Positions 1 to 6,332 of a DNA stretch of 6,332 nucleotides are shown one piece after another. This stretch comes from Bacteroidota bacterium (GTDB lineage: Bacteria > Bacteroidota > Bacteroidia > Bacteroidales > B18-G4): positions 1 to 6,332 of the forward strand of contig QMPN01000174.1 in NCBI GenBank assembly GCA_003648575.1, given 5' to 3'. The notes beneath the pieces are model-generated. The model did no database searches. It was not told the DNA's origin and saw only the letters and a program-made list of their open reading frames with translations. A program made the position numbers and the translations under genes. How positions within the stretch are numbered: the first letter of the stretch is position 1; each line of letters begins with the position of its first letter.

Positions 1-75
1 TCATAAGCTTATATTTTAAGTTTAACAATACAATTGAGCTGCGAGCTCGTAAATGACAAAGATAAAGCTGTGGCC

Positions 76-105
76 TTGATTTTTATTTGTCTGTGTATAA
101 TTTCG
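76..105 (+). promoter_or_regulatory. Candidate Bacteroidota-type promoter upstream of the repeat-protein gene
   Basis: TTG at 76-78 is followed, after a 19-base spacer, by TAATTTCG at 98-105. This differs at one position from the Bacteroidota -7 consensus TAnnTTTG. The spacing falls within the 17-23 bases known for this promoter class. Transcription would begin near 110, leaving a leader of about 35 bases before the ATG at 145. It competes with the better -7 match at 116-123, which has no good upstream element. Confidence 0.35.
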
Positions 106-115
106 TGATTTTATG

Positions 116-123
116 TAAGTTTG
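116..123 (+). promoter_or_regulatory. Perfect -7 box (TAnnTTTG) close to the start of the repeat-protein gene
   Basis: TAAGTTTG matches TAnnTTTG exactly and lies 21 bases before the ATG at 145. The nearest upstream TTG (87-89) is 26 bases away, longer than usual, so the -33 element is weak. If this box is used, RNA would start around 128-131. That would exclude the in-frame TTG at 121-123 as a start codon and support the ATG at 145. Confidence 0.35.
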
Positions 124-144
124 GTATACTCATATCAACAGAAG

Positions 145-2670
145 ATGATTGTATCGAAAAAGCATTTAGTTTTTGTTTGTCTGTTATTATTGATGCTATC
201 CGCACAGTTATCTGTTGCCCAATCATGCCTTCCACAGGGTATTGTATTTACCACACAGCAGCAAATTGACAGCTTTCAGGAGGATTATCCCGCTTGTACA
301 GAAATAGAAGGATGGGTTGCTATAAATGGTAACGAGATAAATAACCTTTATGGCTTAAGTGTTATCACTTCGATTGGGCATAATCTTGGAATAGTTGAAA
401 CTGAAGCCCTTTCTAATCTAAGTGGATTGGAAAATCTTCAATATATCGGTGGAAATCTCGTAATTACTGATAATCCTGCATTATTGAGTCTTGCAGGATT
501 GTCTGCTGTTGAAATGATCGGTGGAGACTGCATAATTGGAGGTGGGTGGGAGTATGGAAATGCGAACCTTGCCAGTTTGGACGGTTTGGAGAACCTTGTT
601 AGTATCGGGGGGGATTTTGAAATAGAGGAGAATCCTGTCTTGTCTTTTTTCAATGGGTTAAATAGCTTGATCTCCATTGGTGGGTATTTTAATATTAGGG
701 ATAATGAAAATCTTCAAAGCCTTATCGGTCTTGAAAACCTTGTAAGTATCGGAGGATATCTGGGAATTTCAAAAAATGAAAATCTCATAAATTTTGAAGG
801 TTTAAATAACTTGACAAATATTGAAGGGAACCTGAAAATAGGTTTTTATTTTAATCATGGTGGAAATCCAAATTTGAAAAGCATAGAAGCACTATCAGGT
901 TTGACTCATATAGAAGGATCATTACTAATACATAGCAATACAAAACTGGATAGCCTGACGGGCTTAGAAAATCTAACTTCTGTCAACGGAAATGTTGAAA
1001 TCCTGAATAATGATGCTCTGACTAATTTGAATGGTTTTAATAATCTGGAATACATCTCTGGTAATCTCATTGTTGAAATGAATGATTCCTTAATTGACCT
1101 CCAGGGATTAAACAAGCTCAAACTTATTGATGGAAGTTTTAAAATGGGTGATTATGCAGGATTTGCAGTCAATCAAAGTTTAACTGGTTTTTTGGGATTG
1201 GAATCTCTTGATACTATTGGTGATTCATTTACGATTCATGGGAATAATTCAATAGAGGATTTTTCCGGGCTGGATGCATTGCGTTTTATCGGAGGGAGCA
1301 TGACTGTTGTCACAGGTTTTGACTCATTGGCTGGTTTGAATAGCCTGGAAACTATAGGTGATGACCTTTTTATTATGTATACAAGACTCAAGAACCTGGA
1401 GGGATTGGATGCACTCTCAAGCATCGGGGATAGTATGCACATTATAAATAATGACGTGACCAGCCTTGAGGGATTAAATGAGCTTGAATCGATTGGTGGA
1501 AATCTCAATATCCGGGATAATTCACAATTAGTCACCATCTCCGGATTTGAAAACCTAAGCATTATAGGAGGAGGTTTGTACCTGGAGAATAACAAAAATT
1601 TGAATAGCCTGGATGGTTTCGACAGAATAAACTCAATTGCGGGTGATTTAAGTATTACTTTTTCTCCGGCTCTCCCGAATATAAGTGGCTTTGATGCGCT
1701 AAACAGCCTGGGGGGGAGTCTTCTAATCGGAGATTATTACGCTTTTAATAATGGGAATATCAGCCTTGTGGATTTAACAGGATTGGAAAACCTGACTTCC
1801 ATTGGCGGAGATATTGATATTCAATACAATCCTGCTTTGGCCAATTTGTCAGGATTAAATAGCCTGCACTCACTGAGTGGTAATCTGTTCATTTATAAAA
1901 ATCATGCACTAAGTTTTCTTTCAGGTATTGAGAGTATTTCATCGATAGGTGGCGGCATCGGAATATTCGATAACGATGCCTTGCAAAACATGCCTCAACT
2001 TGAGAATCTGAAAGATATTGGTGGGAATCTAAGAATTTGTAATAATGAGATTTTAGAGGATTTGTCAGGTTTGGATTCTGTAAATTCTATTGGTGGAGAT
2101 TTACTAATTGGGAATAAATATTGGGACGGAAATCCGAGTCTTTTCAGCCTGGAAGGATTAGCAAATTTAAAAACCATTGGAGGGGTTCTGGAAATCTATC
2201 ATAACATTGCTTTACTTAGCCTGGCAGGCATTGACAATATAAACCCACTATCAATTACGGATTTGATCATCCAACATAATCATTCACTTTCTCAATGCGA
2301 AGTTGCAAGTGTATGTGCTTACCTCCTTGACCCCCAGGGCGATGAAACCATTCTATCCAATGCTCCGGGATGTATTGATGTGGAAGAAGTTAAAACAGCA
2401 TGCGGAATCGGCTCAGTGAATGAATCTTACCTGAATTCACAACTCGCTATATATCCCAATCCTGCTTCCAGACAGGTTTATATTTCAGCAGGTGATTTCG
2501 AAATAAGCTCTGTTTATATATATTCAATTACAGGCCAGAGATTATTGGTGGACGAACTTTCAAAAGGCTATTTTGATATCTCAGCTCTCCATGAAGGTAT
2601 CTATATCCTCGAAACAGAAATTGAAAATATCTGCTTAAGACGGAAGCTGGTTATTTATAATTTTAATTAA
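145..2670 (+). CDS. Secreted leucine-rich / receptor-L-domain-like repeat protein with T9SS type A sorting domain
   Basis: This 841-residue protein is exported and probably binds a ligand or surface; its target cannot be read from sequence. Residues 1-25 are a signal peptide (Lys-Lys, a Leu-rich core, likely cut after SVA). The cysteine after it has no lipobox. A short N-cap with two cysteines (28 and 51) precedes about 26 coils at residues 68-717. Most coils are 24 residues, with the pattern LxGLxxLxxIGG then xLxIxxNxxLxx, as in receptor-L-like beta-helix proteins. A C-cap has cysteines at 718, 724, 743 and 753. From about 767 to 841 lies a T9SS type A sorting domain with YPNP at 770-773 and a Gly-Ile-Tyr segment near the end. 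It should therefore cross the outer membrane by T9SS and be anchored or released. I chose ATG 145 over TTG 121 because the signal peptide begins there. No Shine-Dalgarno sequence is visible. The gene is AT-richer than alaS, faces merR convergently and has no obvious partner. Confidence 0.93.
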   Translation: MIVSKKHLVFVCLLLLMLSAQLSVAQSCLPQGIVFTTQQQIDSFQEDYPACTEIEGWVAINGNEINNLYGLSVITSIGHNLGIVETEALSNLSGLENLQYIGGNLVITDNPALLSLAGLSAVEMIGGDCIIGGGWEYGNANLASLDGLENLVSIGGDFEIEENPVLSFFNGLNSLISIGGYFNIRDNENLQSLIGLENLVSIGGYLGISKNENLINFEGLNNLTNIEGNLKIGFYFNHGGNPNLKSIEALSGLTHIEGSLLIHSNTKLDSLTGLENLTSVNGNVEILNNDALTNLNGFNNLEYISGNLIVEMNDSLIDLQGLNKLKLIDGSFKMGDYAGFAVNQSLTGFLGLESLDTIGDSFTIHGNNSIEDFSGLDALRFIGGSMTVVTGFDSLAGLNSLETIGDDLFIMYTRLKNLEGLDALSSIGDSMHIINNDVTSLEGLNELESIGGNLNIRDNSQLVTISGFENLSIIGGGLYLENNKNLNSLDGFDRINSIAGDLSITFSPALPNISGFDALNSLGGSLLIGDYYAFNNGNISLVDLTGLENLTSIGGDIDIQYNPALANLSGLNSLHSLSGNLFIYKNHALSFLSGIESISSIGGGIGIFDNDALQNMPQLENLKDIGGNLRICNNEILEDLSGLDSVNSIGGDLLIGNKYWDGNPSLFSLEGLANLKTIGGVLEIYHNIALLSLAGIDNINPLSITDLIIQHNHSLSQCEVASVCAYLLDPQGDETILSNAPGCIDVEEVKTACGIGSVNESYLNSQLAIYPNPASRQVYISAGDFEISSVYIYSITGQRLLVDELSKGYFDISALHEGIYILETEIENICLRRKLVIYNFN
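346..2295 (+). repeat. Coding repeat array: about 26 coils of a 24-residue leucine-rich unit
   Basis: The 72-base units encode the coils of the secreted protein. The DNA copies are strongly diverged and only the protein pattern is conserved, so the array is old rather than a recent expansion. Coils 3, 7, 11, 19 and 24 (residues 116-144, 217-246, 319-348, 513-543, 640-668) are 29-31 residues long. Each carries its extra residues at the same point, after the second beta strand, and these inserts are rich in Gly, Asn and aromatic residues. Coils 13-15 (residues 373-440) are shortened to 22-23 residues. Confidence 0.9.
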
Positions 2671-2706
2671 AGGTACTTATGCTGTTTGCGGCCTCCAGGT
2701 GTCATT

Positions 2707-2722
2707 TACCAGGTTCCTGGTA
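2707..2722. other. Short inverted repeat between convergent genes, possible weak bidirectional terminator
   Basis: TACCAGG and CCTGGTA are perfect inverted copies separated by TT. This allows a 6-bp stem with a four-base loop. The hairpin lies 36 bases after the stop of the repeat-protein gene and about 60 bases beyond the merR stop, where both transcripts should end. Neither side has the T-run of an intrinsic terminator, so the role is uncertain. Confidence 0.3.
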
Positions 2723-2734
2723 GCAATCAGAATT

Positions 2735-2781
2735 TTGGAACTTGGAGCTTGTTTTGGAACTTGGAGCTTGGATCTTGGAAC
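2735..2781. repeat. Heptanucleotide tandem array (TTGGANC) abutting the merR stop codon
   Basis: Six copies of TTGGANC begin at 2735, 2742, 2754, 2761, 2768 and 2775. They are contiguous except for five bases at 2749-2753. The array includes two perfect adjacent 19-base copies (2733-2751 and 2752-2770). It ends exactly where the merR stop codon begins (2782-2784 on the complementary strand). It encodes nothing plausible and is non-coding. It resembles the short tandem heptamers (STRR) known from filamentous cyanobacteria; relatedness is not implied. Confidence 0.85.
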
Positions 2782-3132
2782 TTAATTTTCCAGTCCTTCC
2801 TTCATCTCCAGCAATTCCTTCTTGATCTTGTTCAGGGATGCGATCACTTCAGCCTTATTGTCGATTGCTTCAGGATTGCTTTTGAGGCTTGCCCTGGCAC
2901 CTTTCAGTGTGTATCCTTTTTCCTTCACGAGGTGATGGATGAGGCGGAAGTGTTTGATGTCGTCAGGAGTAAAGAGCCGGTTTCCCTTTTTATTCTTTTT
3001 CGGTTTGATGATGTCAAATTCCTTTTCCCAGAAACGGATCAATGATGCGTTAACATTGAACATTTCGGCTACTTCGCCGATAGAATAATATAGTTTTGAA
3101 TGTTGAGGATTGGGGGTTGAGTTATTGCTCAT
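2782..3132 (-). CDS. MerR-family transcriptional regulator, short form without effector domain
   Basis: This 116-residue cytoplasmic DNA-binding protein has a MerR helix-turn-helix at about residues 14-39 (LYYSIGEVAEMF, then SLIRFWEKEF). A wing follows around GNRLFTPDDI (50-59), then a helical segment (60-83) typical of the family, and a short Lys/Glu-rich helix at 92-116 that may form the dimer coiled coil. There are no cysteines and no C-terminal ligand domain, so it is not a metal or redox sensor of the classical kind. Its signal and targets are unknown. It lies 63 bases downstream of the M23 peptidase gene on the same strand, with no convincing promoter of its own, so co-transcription is likely. 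The first 12 or so residues precede the conserved domain and are written in a 7-base-period DNA tract. The next in-frame ATG, codon 24, would remove part of the DNA-binding helix-turn-helix, so the start at 3132 is the only sensible one. Confidence 0.93.
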   Translation of the reverse strand: MSNNSTPNPQHSKLYYSIGEVAEMFNVNASLIRFWEKEFDIIKPKKNKKGNRLFTPDDIKHFRLIHHLVKEKGYTLKGARASLKSNPEAIDNKAEVIASLNKIKKELLEMKEGLEN

Positions 3133-3185
3133 GTCTCATTTTCATTACTCGATCTTCGATTTTCTGTCCTCGATTTTCGATCTTC
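3096..3185. repeat. Imperfect 7-base-period array spanning the merR leader, start codon and first codons
   Basis: Read on the plus strand, four units beginning TTG start at 3096, 3103, 3110 and 3117. After these come units ending in TC at 3124, 3131, 3138 (six bases only), 3144, 3151, 3158, 3165, 3172 and 3179. GATCTTC and GATTTTC each occur twice (3151 and 3179; 3158 and 3172). The tract fills nearly all of the 63-base gap between the M23 stop and the merR start. It continues through the merR ATG (complement of 3130-3132) to about codon 12. The units are diverged, so an old or decaying array is more likely than a freshly expanded one. Confidence 0.75.
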
Positions 3186-3195
3186 AAGGCATTGA

Positions 3196-4161
3196 CTATG
3201 ACAAGACCTGTGTATCTCTCGATGCGATCTCCAGAATTTTCTCAAACTCCTCTGGAGAAAAGTCATTATAAAAATAGTTCACCGGGTTCACCTTTTTAGT
3301 ATTATAGATCACTTCGTAATGAACATGCGGTGATTGCGACAAGCCGGTGCTGCCAACATAGCCGATGATCTCTCCACGTTTTACCACTTGTCCTTTGCGG
3401 ACAGTGATAGTTTTCATATGCCCGTAAAGAGTCTGATAACCATAGCCATGGTCGATGGTACATGTTTTTCCGTATCCTCCTTTGCGGCCATTGAAACTGA
3501 TCTTTCCATCGGCGGTAGCATAGATGGGCGTGCCTGATGGGGCTGTGATATCGATGCCCCAGTGCATCCTCCTGTATTTCAGGATGGGGTGATAGCGCAT
3601 TCCATAACCACTGATGATATTTCCCTGCCCTTTCTCAATGGGGAGGATGGCGGGGATATGTGCAAGCATAATGGACTTATTCCTGGCCAGTTCAAAAACC
3701 TCGTCGAAGGATTTAGACTGTACAACCAGCTGGCTGGTGATTATGTCAAACCTTTTGGTGGTTTCCATGATGACCTGAGAGTTTTTATACCCATCGAGGC
3801 GGGCGTAACGGTCTACTCCGCCAAATCCGGCATCGCGCAGCGATTGCGGTATCGGTTCCGCCTCAAAGATCACCCTGTAAATATTATCATCCTTATCCTG
3901 CAGGTTACCCATAACGGACTCGATCTGTTCGAGGCGGTCGTTAAGCAGGGTATACTGAAATTCGTATTGCGTAATTTCACGTTTCAGCATACGCTCTTTT
4001 GGGGAATCGAAAAAGGTGTAGGCCAGAAAAATACCGATAGAAGCGATTACTATGAAAGTAAGCAGGTAGCGCACGACCTTGAAAATGATCAGTATGCTTG
4101 ATTTTCGCCTTTTCTCGTAGGTAAGCGTTTTCGTATTGTAGAAATATTGTTCTTTGCCCAT
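3196..4161 (-). CDS. Membrane-anchored M23 family metallopeptidase (probable peptidoglycan endopeptidase)
   Basis: This is a 321-residue protein in the LytM/lysostaphin-like class that cuts peptide cross-links in peptidoglycan. A short basic N-terminus precedes one membrane segment (about residues 22-50), so the rest should lie in the periplasm. Residues 55-90 are helical and probably coiled coil. The catalytic domain covers about residues 170-300. All expected residues are present: H200 and D204 in HWGID, H248 in LYGHM, and H279 and H281 in PHVHYE. H200, D204 and H281 are the likely zinc ligands. The enzyme therefore looks active rather than a degenerate LytM activator. I placed the start at 4161 because MGKEQYFYNTKTL is where relatives begin. 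In-frame ATGs at 4194 and 4179 would add 11 or 6 residues, and the 4194 ATG has an AT-rich context, so it remains possible. The gene is divergent from alaS and upstream of merR. Confidence 0.95.
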   Translation of the reverse strand: MGKEQYFYNTKTLTYEKRRKSSILIIFKVVRYLLTFIVIASIGIFLAYTFFDSPKERMLKREITQYEFQYTLLNDRLEQIESVMGNLQDKDDNIYRVIFEAEPIPQSLRDAGFGGVDRYARLDGYKNSQVIMETTKRFDIITSQLVVQSKSFDEVFELARNKSIMLAHIPAILPIEKGQGNIISGYGMRYHPILKYRRMHWGIDITAPSGTPIYATADGKISFNGRKGGYGKTCTIDHGYGYQTLYGHMKTITVRKGQVVKRGEIIGYVGSTGLSQSPHVHYEVIYNTKKVNPVNYFYNDFSPEEFEKILEIASRDTQVLS

Positions 4162-4213
4162 ATGGTTCTGTAAACGCATGAAAGCCTGATTCATTATGAA
4201 TTATCAGCTTCTA

Positions 4214-4246
4214 TTGACACAAAAATAATTAATTAAACTAACTTTG
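4214..4246 (+). promoter_or_regulatory. Candidate Bacteroidota-type promoter for alaS
   Basis: TTG at 4214-4216 and an exact TAnnTTTG match (TAACTTTG, 4239-4246) are separated by 22 bases, within the permitted 17-23. RNA would begin near 4253, giving a leader of about 47 AT-rich bases with no Shine-Dalgarno sequence before the ATG at 4300. The box lies 11 bases from the opposing -7 box of the M23 gene, and the perfect palindrome TAATTAATTA (4226-4235) sits between them. Confidence 0.5.
4220..4227 (-). promoter_or_regulatory. Candidate -7 box for the M23-merR transcript
   Basis: On the minus strand this reads TATTTTTG, an exact match to TAnnTTTG. RNA would start near 4213, upstream of all possible M23 start codons. 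No TTG is found 17-23 bases further upstream, so the -33 element is missing or weak. Confidence 0.35.
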
Positions 4247-4299
4247 CGTTCAGTAATTTCCACAAATATTTAACAAAAAGACTGTTAATAAAAAAGTTT

Positions 4300-6332
4300 A
4301 TGGATTCCAAGCTTGTTAGAAAGACTTTCCTCGATTTCTTCAGGGAGAAGCAACATGAGATCGTTCAATCGGCTCCCATGGTCGTTAAAGATGACCCGAC
4401 TTTGATGTTTACCAATGCCGGAATGAACCAGTTTAAAGATATCTTTCTGGGTAACAGGAAGTCATCATCAACCCGTGTGGCTGATACCCAGAAATGCCTC
4501 CGGGTATCAGGTAAACATAACGACCTTGAAGAAGTTGGCCATGATACCTATCATCATACCATGTTCGAAATGCTTGGTAACTGGTCGTTTGGCGATTATT
4601 TTAAGAAAGAGGCAATTGCCTGGGGGTGGGAATTACTTACGGAGGTATACGGACTCGATCCCGAAAGATTGTATGTAAGTGTTTTTGGGGGAGACAAATC
4701 TGATGGACTGGATCCCGACATGGAAGCTTTCAACCAATGGAAAGCCATCATCCCCGAAAGCCGTATACTCTATGGTTCTAAAAAGGATAATTTCTGGGAG
4801 ATGGGCGATACAGGCCCCTGTGGGCCCTGCTCAGAAATCCATATCGACCTCAGAGATGATGAAGATCGCAAAAAAGCAGACGGCAAGACCCTGGTGAACA
4901 TGGATTATCCTGAGGTGATCGAAGTGTGGAATCTGGTATTTATTGAATTCAACAGAAGGAAAGATGGTTCCCTGGAGCCTTTGCCGGCCAGGCATGTCGA
5001 TACCGGCATGGGATTCGAGCGCCTGTGTATGGCTCTTCAGGGAAAGAAGTCCAATTATGATACGGATGTATTTAGTCCGCTGATTGGCAAACTGGCCAAA
5101 CTTACCGGAGTAGAATATGGCAAATCAGATGAGACAGATATTGCTATGCGTGTGGTTTCAGACCACCTTCGGGCCATTGCTTTCTCTATCACTGATGGGC
5201 AGTTGCCTTCGAATACAGGTGCAGGTTATGTGATCCGCAGGATACTGAGAAGGGCTGTCCGCTATGCATACACCTTCCTGAATGAAAAAGAACCGGTGAT
5301 CTATAAGATGATGGATACCCTTGCCGATATTATGGGCGAAGCATTTTCTGAAATTGTGAAACAGAAAGACTTGATCAGCAAGGTGATCCACGAAGAAGAG
5401 CAATCCTTCCTGCATACCCTGGAACAGGGGATCAAGCGCTTTGATCAGTATATAGCCGTTTCAAAATCCGATAAGATTATTGAGGGTGCCTTTGCCTTTG
5501 AACTTTTCGACACCTACGGCTTTCCTGTCGATCTGACGGAACTCATGGCAAAGGAAAACGGCTGGACCATCGATATGGAGGGATTTAAAAAAGGCCTCGA
5601 GGAGCAGAAAACCCGTTCCCGCCAGGCGGCCGAGCTTGATAAGGATGAGTGGGTAGTGATCGCTGAAAGCGACAGCCCCACCGAATTCCTGGGTTATGAT
5701 CAACAGCAAACCGAAGTGAAAGTCATGCGCTACCGCATGGTTAAGGAAAAAAAGAATACCTACTATGAGATCGTTCTCGATAAAACGCCTTTTTATGCAG
5801 AGTCAGGAGGCCAGGCGGGGGATAAGGGCATGCTCAAAAATGAAGCTGAGACGATAAGGATATTCGATACCAAAAAAGAAAATGATCTGCTCATTCACCT
5901 GGCAGATAAAGGCGTCGAAGGAACTGATACTTTTCAGGCAGTGGTGGATCCCCTGAACCGCTTAAAAACCGAGAACAATCATTCCGCCACACACCTGATG
6001 CATTATGCTTTGCGCAAGGTGTTAGGAGCGCATGTGGAACAAAAAGGCTCGCTGGTGGATTCAAGTCATTTGCGTTTCGATTTTTCCCATTTTGAGAAAA
6101 TGACCGACGAGCATATCTTTGAAGTTGAGAAACTGGTCAATGCCATGATCAGGGAGAATAACCCCATCGATGAACACAGGGCTGTAAGTATGCAGCAAGC
6201 CATGGATATGGGGGCGCTGGCCTTTTTTGGCGAAAAGTATGGTGACAAAGTAAGGATCATACGCTTTGGCGATTCTATTGAATTATGCGGTGGGACACAT
6301 GTTGCTGCCACAGGGCAGATAGGGTATTTTAA
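4300..6332 (+). CDS. alaS: Alanyl-tRNA synthetase, 3' end beyond the window
   Basis: This class II synthetase charges tRNA-Ala with alanine in the cytoplasm and hydrolyses mischarged Ser- and Gly-tRNA-Ala. The 677 visible codons form one unbroken frame; the usual length is about 870, so the rest of the editing domain and the C-terminal C-Ala domain lie outside. The aminoacylation core is complete: [10 protein letters not shown] near the N-terminus, [17 protein letters not shown] from residue 85, [10 protein letters not shown], and motif 3 around DTGMGFERL. The editing domain shows the zinc-binding set HSATH (H561, H565) and CGGTH (C663, H667), so proofreading should be intact. Spacing and numbering closely follow the E. 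coli enzyme. The start at 4300 is fixed by the conserved N-terminus ([11 protein letters not shown]). It is divergent from the M23 gene. Base composition is richer in G+C than the repeat-protein gene. Confidence 0.98.
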   Translation, partial: MDSKLVRKTFLDFFREKQHEIVQSAPMVVKDDPTLMFTNAGMNQFKDIFLGNRKSSSTRVADTQKCLRVSGKHNDLEEVGHDTYHHTMFEMLGNWSFGDYFKKEAIAWGWELLTEVYGLDPERLYVSVFGGDKSDGLDPDMEAFNQWKAIIPESRILYGSKKDNFWEMGDTGPCGPCSEIHIDLRDDEDRKKADGKTLVNMDYPEVIEVWNLVFIEFNRRKDGSLEPLPARHVDTGMGFERLCMALQGKKSNYDTDVFSPLIGKLAKLTGVEYGKSDETDIAMRVVSDHLRAIAFSITDGQLPSNTGAGYVIRRILRRAVRYAYTFLNEKEPVIYKMMDTLADIMGEAFSEIVKQKDLISKVIHEEEQSFLHTLEQGIKRFDQYIAVSKSDKIIEGAFAFELFDTYGFPVDLTELMAKENGWTIDMEGFKKGLEEQKTRSRQAAELDKDEWVVIAESDSPTEFLGYDQQQTEVKVMRYRMVKEKKNTYYEIVLDKTPFYAESGGQAGDKGMLKNEAETIRIFDTKKENDLLIHLADKGVEGTDTFQAVVDPLNRLKTENNHSATHLMHYALRKVLGAHVEQKGSLVDSSHLRFDFSHFEKMTDEHIFEVEKLVNAMIRENNPIDEHRAVSMQQAMDMGALAFFGEKYGDKVRIIRFGDSIELCGGTHVAATGQIGYF

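Noticed and set aside
36..48. GAGCT-GCG-AGCTC inverted repeat as a terminator of an upstream gene
   Set aside because: The stem is only five pairs with a three-base loop and no following T-run; no upstream gene is visible to support it.
121..144. TTG at 121 as the start of the repeat-protein gene
   Set aside because: It would put eight non-signal residues before a normal signal peptide, and the codon overlaps a perfect -7 promoter box. ATG 145 fits better.
438..2177. Several open frames on the minus strand inside the repeat-protein gene (438-677, 906-1121, 1236-1595, 1995-2177)
   Set aside because: They share a repeated Phe/Pro/Ser-rich pattern that is simply the complement of the leucine-rich coils, and have no independent start signals.
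2686..3045. 119-codon open frame on the plus strand
   Set aside because: It begins in the intergenic heptamer region and runs antisense through merR. Its first residues just translate the heptamers, and the rest is the mirror of a clear MerR domain.
2733..3185. Possible CRISPR array or insertion sequence around merR
   Set aside because: The repeat unit is 7 bases with no unique spacers, there is no transposase frame, and no terminal inverted repeats flank the segment.
3562..4101. 179-codon open frame on the plus strand
   Set aside because: It is antisense to the M23 peptidase, whose zinc-site motifs and membrane segment are clear; the opposite-strand translation has no recognisable domain.
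4162..4194. Eleven-residue N-terminal extension of the M23 peptidase as definitely coding
   Set aside because: The conserved N-terminal pattern starts at the ATG at 4161; the extension has three closely spaced Met codons and no family counterpart that I recognise, though it cannot be excluded.
4475..6311. Open frames on both strands inside alaS (4475-4678, 4679-4897, 5158-5415, 5461-5709, 6066-6311)
   Set aside because: The alaS frame is continuous from 4300 to the window end with all family motifs; these are out-of-frame or antisense shadows.

Overview
The window reads as a piece of chromosome from a member of the Bacteroidota, probably an uncultured Bacteroidales-like lineage. Three things support this. 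The first gene ends in a type IX secretion (T9SS) type A sorting domain, which is restricted to this phylum. The clear gene starts lack Shine-Dalgarno sequences. The intergenic regions carry matches to the Bacteroidota promoter consensus (TTG, then TAnnTTTG). Genus cannot be decided from the sequence.

Layout, left to right. Bases 1-144 are a leader region with two candidate promoters. Bases 145-2670 (+) encode a large secreted protein made of about 26 leucine-rich, receptor-L-domain-like coils, with Cys-containing caps and a T9SS tail. Bases 2671-2781 separate this gene from the convergent merR gene and hold a short inverted repeat and a heptanucleotide array. Bases 2782-3132 (-) encode a small MerR-type DNA-binding protein. 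A second, longer 7-base-period tract (3096-3185) covers its first codons, its start codon and its leader. Bases 3196-4161 (-) encode a membrane-anchored M23 metallopeptidase with a complete zinc site. Bases 4195-4299 are a divergent promoter region. Bases 4300-6332 (+) encode alanyl-tRNA synthetase, intact up to the window edge, where it is cut in the editing domain.

The right two-thirds (alaS, M23 peptidase, merR) is housekeeping in character: translation, cell-wall remodelling, and a regulator probably co-transcribed with the peptidase. The left third is accessory in character, an AT-richer surface or secreted repeat protein that probably binds something outside the cell. Nothing indicates that the two parts work as one system. 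The least explained signals are the 7-base-period arrays on both sides of merR, one running into its reading frame, and a roughly four-coil spacing of enlarged loops in the repeat protein. There are no RNA genes, insertion sequences or CRISPR arrays that I can see.
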